A stretch of 39,930 nucleotides of DNA from Aliarcobacter sp. GTDB taxonomy: Bacteria; Campylobacterota; Campylobacteria; Campylobacterales; Arcobacteraceae. The DNA lies in the NCBI GenBank assembly GCA_028703945.1, contig JAQVLW010000015.1, forward strand, positions 1 to 39,930, given 5' to 3'. The translations under genes and the position numbers were made by a program. Within the stretch, counting starts at the first letter, position 1. Every line of letters starts with the position of its first letter. The notes under the pieces are model-generated. The model was not told where the DNA came from. It did no database searches and saw only the letters and a list, made by a program, of their open reading frames with translations. Below are positions 35,461-39,930 of the stretch, piece by piece.

Positions 35461-35466
35461 AATATA
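35461..35466 (-). promoter_or_regulatory. Candidate -10 box for the nadA...rimP operon
   Basis: TATATT on the minus strand (ttgtTATATTcac), 30 bases before the nadA TTG. It is divergent from the plsY promoter 14 bases away. Confidence 0.4.
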
Positions 35467-35479
35467 ACAAAATTTTAGT

Positions 35480-35485
35480 TATAAT
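35480..35485 (+). promoter_or_regulatory. -10 box for plsY-folB
   Basis: TATAAT in ttagtTATAATctc, 36 bases before the plsY ATG, preceded by a T-rich region and followed by an aaggg Shine-Dalgarno. Confidence 0.6.
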
Positions 35486-35520
35486 CTCATTTAATCACAC
35501 ACTTAAAACAAGGGTAATAT

Positions 35521-36144
35521 ATGGATTTTTTCACAAATACAAATATTTTATTTTTTATAGCAGCCTATTTAGTAGGTTCTATTCCTTTTGGTTCAATCTT
35601 AGCAAAAACATTTGCAGGAGTTGATATTACAGCCGCAGGAAGTAAATCAATCGGAGCTACAAATGTTCTTCGAGTTGTAAAAGAAACAAACCCAAAATTA
35701 GCAAAAAAACTAGGAATTGCAACAGTTTTATTAGATGCTTTAAAAGGTGCAGTTGTATTACTTGTAGCTATGTATTTTGAAGTTAGTCCATCTACACTAT
35801 GGGCGATTGCAATTTTGGCTGTTTTAGGACACTGTTATTCTATCTATTTAGGACTTGAAGGTGGAAAAGGTGTTGCTACTGGACTTGGTGTTTATTTAAT
35901 ACTTATTCCAATTCCTACACTTATTGGCGCAGTTGTTTGGATAGTTTGTGCAAAAGTTTTAAAAATATCTTCATTGTCTTCACTTTTAGGATTAGTTGCA
36001 GTTATTGTTAGTGCTAGTTATTTAAATGATGGCTTAAATGTGGGTTCAAATGTTCCTATGTATATTATTGCTTTTATCATAATATATAAACATGTTCCGA
36101 ATATTGTAAGAATTATAAAAGGCGAAGAGAAAAGAGTTATATGA
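35521..36144 (+). CDS. plsY: Acyl-phosphate:glycerol-3-phosphate acyltransferase
   Basis: Membrane enzyme that starts phospholipid synthesis by moving an acyl group from acyl phosphate to glycerol 3-phosphate. The 207-residue protein has about five membrane helices and the three family motifs: GSIPFGSILAK (motif 1), GHCYSIYLGLEGGKGVATGLG (motif 2) and a C-terminal KHVPNIVRIIKGEE segment. It has its own promoter, and its stop overlaps the folB start (ATGA). It depends on the acyl-ACP made by the fab genes upstream through PlsX, which is not in the window. Confidence 0.96.
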   Translation: MDFFTNTNILFFIAAYLVGSIPFGSILAKTFAGVDITAAGSKSIGATNVLRVVKETNPKLAKKLGIATVLLDALKGAVVLLVAMYFEVSPSTLWAIAILAVLGHCYSIYLGLEGGKGVATGLGVYLILIPIPTLIGAVVWIVCAKVLKISSLSSLLGLVAVIVSASYLNDGLNVGSNVPMYIIAFIIIYKHVPNIVRIIKGEEKRVI

Positions 36145-36452
36145 AAATCGAAATTTCAGATTTAACTTTTAATTGTATTATTGGAATTTTGGACTTCGAA
36201 CGAATAAAAAAACAAAAAGTTATAATAAATATCTCTTTTGAATATGAATATTCAAAAGATTTATTTATAGACTACTCAGAAATATCTGCACTTGTAAAAA
36301 AAACTATGAAAGAACAAAAGTTCTTACTTCTTGAAGATGCTATCTTATATATTGAATCATTATTACAAAATAGTTACAAAATTTATACTCTAAATATCAA
36401 AATATCTAAACCTAATATACTAAAAAACTGCATAGTTAGCCTAAGTAACTAA
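36141..36452 (+). CDS. folB: Dihydroneopterin aldolase-like protein
   Basis: FolB splits dihydroneopterin to hydroxymethyl-dihydropterin in folate synthesis. The 103-residue protein begins KIEISDLTFNCIIGILDFERIKKQ, with the pterin-site Glu in the GILDFER segment, has an internal DYSEISALVKK helix, and the catalytic Lys is probably in KISKPNIL near the C-terminus. It is shorter and more divergent than typical FolB (about 120), so activity is less certain than the fold. It overlaps plsY by four bases. Confidence 0.82.
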   Translation: MKIEISDLTFNCIIGILDFERIKKQKVIINISFEYEYSKDLFIDYSEISALVKKTMKEQKFLLLEDAILYIESLLQNSYKIYTLNIKISKPNILKNCIVSLSN

Positions 36453-36484
36453 CGCTTAAAATAGGACTTAAAGTATCCTAAAAT

Positions 36485-36547
36485 AGCAATAACACAGCAA
36501 TAACAAAAGGTTAATTAAAAATTAACTTAAATTAACGGTTAATTAAC
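36485..36547 (+). repeat. Short phased repeats upstream of the porin promoter
   Basis: Two AGCAATAACA copies lie 11 bases apart (36485 and 36496). Three ATTAAC copies start at 36521, 36531 and 36542, which are 10- and 11-base steps. GGTTAATTAA occurs at 36509 and 36537. All lie within about 120 bases upstream of the predicted porin start point. The regular one-turn spacing suggests a regulator-binding array; no protein can be named. Confidence 0.6.
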
Positions 36548-36589
36548 ATTAAAACAGTCATTTTAAGAAAACTTTAAAATTTAGTAATG

Positions 36590-36595
36590 TAGAAT
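36590..36595 (+). promoter_or_regulatory. Candidate -10 box for the porin gene
   Basis: TAGAAT preceded by TG (taatgTAGAATgg), giving a leader of about 95 bases before the porin ATG at 36698. Confidence 0.45.
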
Positions 36596-36608
36596 GGCTA
36601 CAACGGTA

Positions 36609-36660
36609 TGTCGGAAAAGGTTTAAGACAATAGTTTTAGATGAGTTCGCGCGCTCCGATA
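36609..36660 (+). other. Structured GC-patched leader of the porin mRNA (candidate)
   Basis: In the long porin leader, 36609-36615 (TGTCGGA) can pair with 36654-36660 (TCCGATA, one G-U pair). The enclosed loop contains TTCGCGCGCTC, an unusually GC-rich patch for this window. A separate palindrome ATTTCGAAAT lies at 36675-36684, just before the aggag Shine-Dalgarno. Role unknown; it may affect mRNA stability or be a small-RNA target. Confidence 0.35.
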
Positions 36661-36697
36661 GACTGAAAAATAAGATTTCGAAATTTTAGGAGAACAA

Positions 36698-37936
36698 ATG
36701 AAAAAAATCGCAAAATTAAGTTTAGTAGCTGCTATTGCAGTTGCAGGTTTAACAACTGCTAATGCTCAACCATTAGAAGAAGCAATCAAAAACGTAGATG
36801 TATCAGGTTCTGTTGTTTATAGATATAATGACTATGGTAATGATAAAAGCACAGCTGCAAATACAGATGTAGCGAATAATAACTATAAAGTTGGATTAAA
36901 CCTTTCTTCAAAAGTAAATGAAGATGTTAAATTTAATTCAAGAATTTTAGTTTCTGGTGTAGATGGTGGTTGGGCTAGTTTAAATGCTCAAAGTGAGGGA
37001 GATGTAAATCCATCACTAACTTTATCTAATGTTTATTTTGGATATACAGGTATTCAAAATACTACTGTTAACGTTGGTAAACAAGGTTTAACAACTCCAT
37101 GGACTGTAGCTACTCAAATTGATGGAAATGAGCAAAATGGAACTGGTATCTTAGCTCTTTCAACTGTTGGACCTGTTACTTTAGCTGGTGCATTCTTTAA
37201 TCAAACAAATCTTAATGCGTACCATGCATCAAGTGGAAATTCATCAGCATCAAATACAGGTACATCTTACCCTAGTATTCTAAAACTTGATGGTTCTGAA
37301 AATATTGGAACTGTTGGTGCTATCGTTGCTGCTGGTCCTGTAACTTTAGATGCTTGGTATATAGATTTATCAGATAAATTTAGTAGTTATACTGTTGGAG
37401 CAAAATCTGATTTAGATTTATCTAGTGTAAAATTAGGTGTAGATGCTAGATGGGCTTCTTTAGAAGTAGATCAAAAGTTAAATAATGCAAATGGTGATAA
37501 AAACACTATGGCAAAACTTGCTTTAACTGCAAAAGCTGGAATTGTAAATGGTAAAATTGCGTATGCTAAAACTGGTAAAGATGGTGGTTTAACTGCATTA
37601 GATAACGATGCTAATACTACTTTATTAGGTTGGTCATTAACTTCTAATGGTAAAACTGATGCTGATTACTGGCAAGCAGTTGCTGGGGTAGATATTTTAT
37701 CTAACTTAAACTTATCAGCTAACTATGGTAATGTTAAATATGTTTCTGCGACTACTTCATCAACAGATATGGAAGAAGAAGAAATTTATGCTCAATTATT
37801 ATACAAAATGAGTAAAAATTTAACTACTTATATTAGATATGGAACTTATACTAAAGAAACTTCTGCAGTAGGTGTTCCAACAGTTGATAATAATGACGAT
37901 GTAAGAGGAAGATTACAAGTTGCTTATACATTCTAA
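36698..37936 (+). CDS. Major outer-membrane porin (MOMP-like)
   Basis: A 412-residue protein with a signal peptide (MKKIAKLSLVAAIAVAGLTTANA, cleavage after about residue 23). The mature start QPLEEAIKNVDVSG is characteristic of Campylobacterota porins. Alternating short amphipathic strands run through the protein, and it ends in Phe (GRLQVAYTF), the signal for outer-membrane assembly. It should form a general diffusion channel. Codon choice is more uniform than in its neighbours, as expected of a highly expressed gene. It has a long leader with upstream repeats and a strong terminator downstream, so it is a single-gene unit. Confidence 0.92.
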   Translation: MKKIAKLSLVAAIAVAGLTTANAQPLEEAIKNVDVSGSVVYRYNDYGNDKSTAANTDVANNNYKVGLNLSSKVNEDVKFNSRILVSGVDGGWASLNAQSEGDVNPSLTLSNVYFGYTGIQNTTVNVGKQGLTTPWTVATQIDGNEQNGTGILALSTVGPVTLAGAFFNQTNLNAYHASSGNSSASNTGTSYPSILKLDGSENIGTVGAIVAAGPVTLDAWYIDLSDKFSSYTVGAKSDLDLSSVKLGVDARWASLEVDQKLNNANGDKNTMAKLALTAKAGIVNGKIAYAKTGKDGGLTALDNDANTTLLGWSLTSNGKTDADYWQAVAGVDILSNLNLSANYGNVKYVSATTSSTDMEEEEIYAQLLYKMSKNLTTYIRYGTYTKETSAVGVPTVDNNDDVRGRLQVAYTF

Positions 37937-37966
37937 TATTTTTAGAGTATAAAAACTTTTTTCTTA

Positions 37967-37998
37967 AAGGCTAGAGATTTTTCTCTAGCCTTTTTTTA
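37967..37998 (+). terminator. Strong terminator after the porin gene
   Basis: Stem AAAGGCTAGAGA / TCTCTAGCCTTT with a TTTT loop, followed by seven T. One of the best hairpins in the window. Confidence 0.92.
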
Positions 37999-38086
37999 TA
38001 TCTAAATTGTAACTATTTCTTATACTTATTCTAAATATTTAACCTTATTATGATAAAATCAGCAAAATTAAAAAAAGGATTTTATC

Positions 38087-38716
38087 TTGAAAAAAGCGAT
38101 TCTTTCAACTATACTACTATTGGGTTCAACTTCACTTCTTGCAGATACAACTATGTGTTTTAAAGAAAATCATCAATCAATGAGTACTATTGAAAATACA
38201 CCACTTACAGGTGGAGCATGTGCAGGAAAATACACAGTAAATGACATGAAAGCAAAAGGTTGGAGTGTAGACGATATTAAAATCTCACAAACAGCAACAG
38301 GTATGAGTTTTGTTTATATTTTAAAAACAGCCTCAACAGTTACTCCTTCATCGAATTTCACAGGAAATCAAGCTCAAATGGAAGCTAACATCATGGCAAA
38401 ATTAGAACAAAAAAAAGTAGCTGAAGAAAAAGCAAAAGTTGAACAAGAGATAAAAGATTCAGCAGTTATTGCAAAAGAACTTTATGTAAACAAATGCCAA
38501 ACATGTCATGGAGTAAATGGTGAAAAAAGTGCTTATAATAGTTCAAGACCATTAAAAGATTTATCAGCTGATGATATGCAAGAATCAATTAAAAACTATA
38601 AAGTTGGAAGTGTTAATTCAATGAATGCAAGTATTATGACACCTTATGCTAACTTTGTAGATTATAAAGAAATCAAAGGGATTAATGCTTATCTAAAAAG
38701 TATTAATAACAAATAA
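38087..38716 (+). CDS. Periplasmic c-type cytochrome with unrecognised N-terminal domain
   Basis: A 209-residue exported protein (signal peptide MKKAILSTILLLGSTSLLA). Residues 20-80 form a small domain with two cysteines (C24, C45), beginning TTMCFKENHQ and containing GACAGKYTVNDMKAKGWSVDDIKI; I cannot name it. A Lys/Glu-rich helical linker follows (about 95-128). The C-terminal cytochrome c has one haem site CQTCH (137-141), with Met184 (ASIMTPYA) the likely second ligand, of the c553 type. It probably carries electrons in the periplasm, possibly to or from the bc1 complex (inference). The start is TTG with aaaagga upstream. Confidence 0.88.
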   Translation: MKKAILSTILLLGSTSLLADTTMCFKENHQSMSTIENTPLTGGACAGKYTVNDMKAKGWSVDDIKISQTATGMSFVYILKTASTVTPSSNFTGNQAQMEANIMAKLEQKKVAEEKAKVEQEIKDSAVIAKELYVNKCQTCHGVNGEKSAYNSSRPLKDLSADDMQESIKNYKVGSVNSMNASIMTPYANFVDYKEIKGINAYLKSINNK

Positions 38717-38718
38717 TT

Positions 38719-38744
38719 AAAAGAAGAGTTTTTTCTCCTCTTTT
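38719..38744 (+). terminator. Probable terminator after the cytochrome c gene
   Basis: Stem AAAAGAAGAG / CTCCTCTTTT with one mismatch and a six-T loop, followed by a T-containing tail. Confidence 0.55.
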
Positions 38745-38793
38745 ATATTTTACTATCAGATAAAACCTAATCACTCTTTATACAAACTTTAAG

Positions 38794-38799
38794 TATAAT
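38794..38799 (+). promoter_or_regulatory. -10 box for prfB
   Basis: TATAAT in taagTATAATtgc, 31 bases before the prfB ATG, with an AAAGGA Shine-Dalgarno at 38810-38815. Confidence 0.65.
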
Positions 38800-38824
38800 T
38801 GCTTTTTTTAAAGGATTACACTAA

Positions 38825-39919
38825 ATGGATGCTTACGAATATTCAGAATTATTAAAACTTCTAAACACTAAACTAAATAACATAAAAGGTATTTTAAAAC
38901 CTGATGATTTAAATCAAAGATTAGATGAAATCAAAGAAGAAGAATCAGCACAAGATTTTTGGAATAATATTGAAAATGCTACGAAAAGTGGTATTGAAAA
39001 AAATAGAATTTTAGGAAAACTAAGTAAATTCAATAAAGCCAATGATTCATTAAAAGGTACAAATGAACTTTATGAAATGGCGAATGATGAAAAAGACGAT
39101 GAAACTTTGGAAATGCTTTATGACGAAGCACCTGAACTAGAAAGACTAATCAAATCAACTGAAATTTCTGTAATGCTAAGCCACCCTGATGATGTATCAA
39201 ATGCATTGGTATCTATTCATCCAGGAGCTGGTGGAACTGAATCACAAGATTGGGCTTCAATGCTTTATAGAATGTACTTGCGATGGGCTGAAAGAAATGA
39301 TTTTAAAATTGAACTACTTGATTACCAAAATGGTGATGAAGCAGGAATTAAAGATGTTTCTTTTATCATCAAAGGTGAAAATGCTTATGGTTATATGAAA
39401 GCTGAAAATGGAATTCATAGACTTGTTAGAATCTCTCCTTTTGATTCAAATGCAAAAAGACATACTTCATTTTCATCTGTAATGGTATCTCCTGAAGTTG
39501 ATGATAATATTGCTATTGTGATTGAAGATAAAGATATTAGAATTGATACATACAGAGCAAGTGGAGCTGGTGGGCAACATGTTAATAAAACAGAATCAGC
39601 AATTAGAATCACACATATTGCAACAAATATTGTAGTTCAATGTCAAAATGATAGAAGTCAACACAAAAACAAAGCAAGTGCTATGAAGATGCTAAAATCA
39701 AGACTTTATGAGCTAGAACTTGAAAAACAACAAGCTACAAAAGATGGTGTTGAAAAAAGCGATAATGGTTGGGGACATCAAATCCGTTCTTATGTTTTAC
39801 AACCATATCAACAAGTAAAAGATAGTAGAAGTAATATTGGATATTCAAATGTTGATGCTATTTTAGATGGAGATATTACAAAAATCATAGAAGATGTTTT
39901 AATCGCAACTGCAAAGTAA
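38825..39919 (+). CDS. prfB: Peptide chain release factor 2
   Basis: RF2 reads UAA and UGA and triggers release of the finished protein. The 364-residue protein has the stop-codon-recognition tripeptide SPF (204-206), which marks it as RF2 rather than RF1, and the catalytic GGQ (249-251, [16 protein letters not shown]). The frame is continuous from the ATG: there is no in-frame TGA and no CTTTGA slippery site near codon 25, so the +1 frameshift control known from E. coli prfB is absent here. It has its own promoter. Confidence 0.97.
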   Translation: MDAYEYSELLKLLNTKLNNIKGILKPDDLNQRLDEIKEEESAQDFWNNIENATKSGIEKNRILGKLSKFNKANDSLKGTNELYEMANDEKDDETLEMLYDEAPELERLIKSTEISVMLSHPDDVSNALVSIHPGAGGTESQDWASMLYRMYLRWAERNDFKIELLDYQNGDEAGIKDVSFIIKGENAYGYMKAENGIHRLVRISPFDSNAKRHTSFSSVMVSPEVDDNIAIVIEDKDIRIDTYRASGAGGQHVNKTESAIRITHIATNIVVQCQNDRSQHKNKASAMKMLKSRLYELELEKQQATKDGVEKSDNGWGHQIRSYVLQPYQQVKDSRSNIGYSNVDAILDGDITKIIEDVLIATAK

Positions 39920-39920
39920 A

Positions 39921-39926
39921 AGAGGA
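39921..39926 (+). promoter_or_regulatory. Probable ribosome-binding site of the next gene
   Basis: AGAGGA right after the prfB stop, at the window edge. It suggests a closely spaced downstream gene whose start lies outside. Confidence 0.4.
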
Positions 39927-39930
39927 AAAA

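Noticed and set aside
36462..36480. TAGGA/TCCTA inverted repeat as a terminator for folB
   Set aside because: Only five paired bases, a nine-base gap and no T run.
36453..36600. Repeats between folB and the porin as a CRISPR array or small RNA gene
   Set aside because: Repeat units are only 6-10 bases with one-helical-turn spacing and no spacers; a regulatory array is the simpler reading.
1..39930. Mobile elements, prophage, toxin-antitoxin or defence genes, tRNA or rRNA
   Set aside because: Every gene-length frame with family signals is a core metabolic, translation or envelope gene apart from one small membrane protein; no inverted terminal repeats, transposase motifs, or tRNA/rRNA sequence were recognised.

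Overview
This 39.9-kb window is a strongly A+T-rich stretch of bacterial chromosome made almost entirely of housekeeping genes. Gene content and order point to Campylobacterota, most likely an Arcobacter/Aliarcobacter-type organism. The evidence is a petABC cytochrome bc1 operon with a di-heme c subunit, a MOMP-like porin whose mature end begins QPLEEAIKNVDVSG, queuosine enzymes with lineage-type deviations, and the order lpxC-(tsaB-like)-thrB-ylxR-infB-rbfA-rimP that I recall from Campylobacter jejuni. The species call is inference; no rRNA, tRNA, insertion sequence, prophage or CRISPR array is visible.

Layout. 1-1061 (-): N-terminal part of a RecB/AddA-like helicase that runs off the left edge. 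1142-3531 (+): argB, thrC. 3705-6348 (+): petABC behind a clear -10 box and an FNR/CRP-type dyad, ending at a strong terminator. 6408-7483 (-): rsmE and an unidentified membrane protein. 7567-10756 (+): moeA, queC, queD, queE, with every stop and start overlapping. 10828-14267 (+): fatty-acid genes fabG, acpP, fabF, accA. 14299-14628 (-): HIT protein. 14758-20211 (+): pheS, pheT, aroA, ispH. 20279-24099 (+): rpsA, serA, efp. 24124-25128 (-): ribD. 25227-35431 (-): an 11-gene run read as nadA, nadC, DHH phosphoesterase, M23 peptidase, lpxC, tsaB-like, thrB, ylxR, infB, rbfA, rimP. 35521-36452 (+): plsY, folB. 36698-37936 (+): porin. 38087-38716 (+): c-type cytochrome. 38825-39919 (+): prfB.

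Functionally the window covers respiration (bc1 complex, cytochrome c), preQ1/queuosine precursors and Moco, fatty-acid and phospholipid initiation, the ribosome and translation factors (S1, IF2, EF-P, RF2, PheRS, RbfA, RimP, RsmE), envelope (LpxC, M23 peptidase, porin), and amino-acid and vitamin synthesis (ArgB, ThrB/C, AroA, SerA, NadA/C, RibD, FolB). Genes are packed tightly, with hairpin terminators at most operon boundaries and no stretch over 300 bases without a gene.

I found no new multi-gene system. The points most worth a second look are: a PheT whose editing domain seems to have lost its key residues; a QueE with unusually spaced cluster cysteines; a short divergent TsaB-like protein; helically phased repeats and a long GC-patched leader in front of the porin; an FNR/CRP-like dyad centred near -41.5 of the pet promoter; and a cytochrome c with an unrecognised N-terminal domain.
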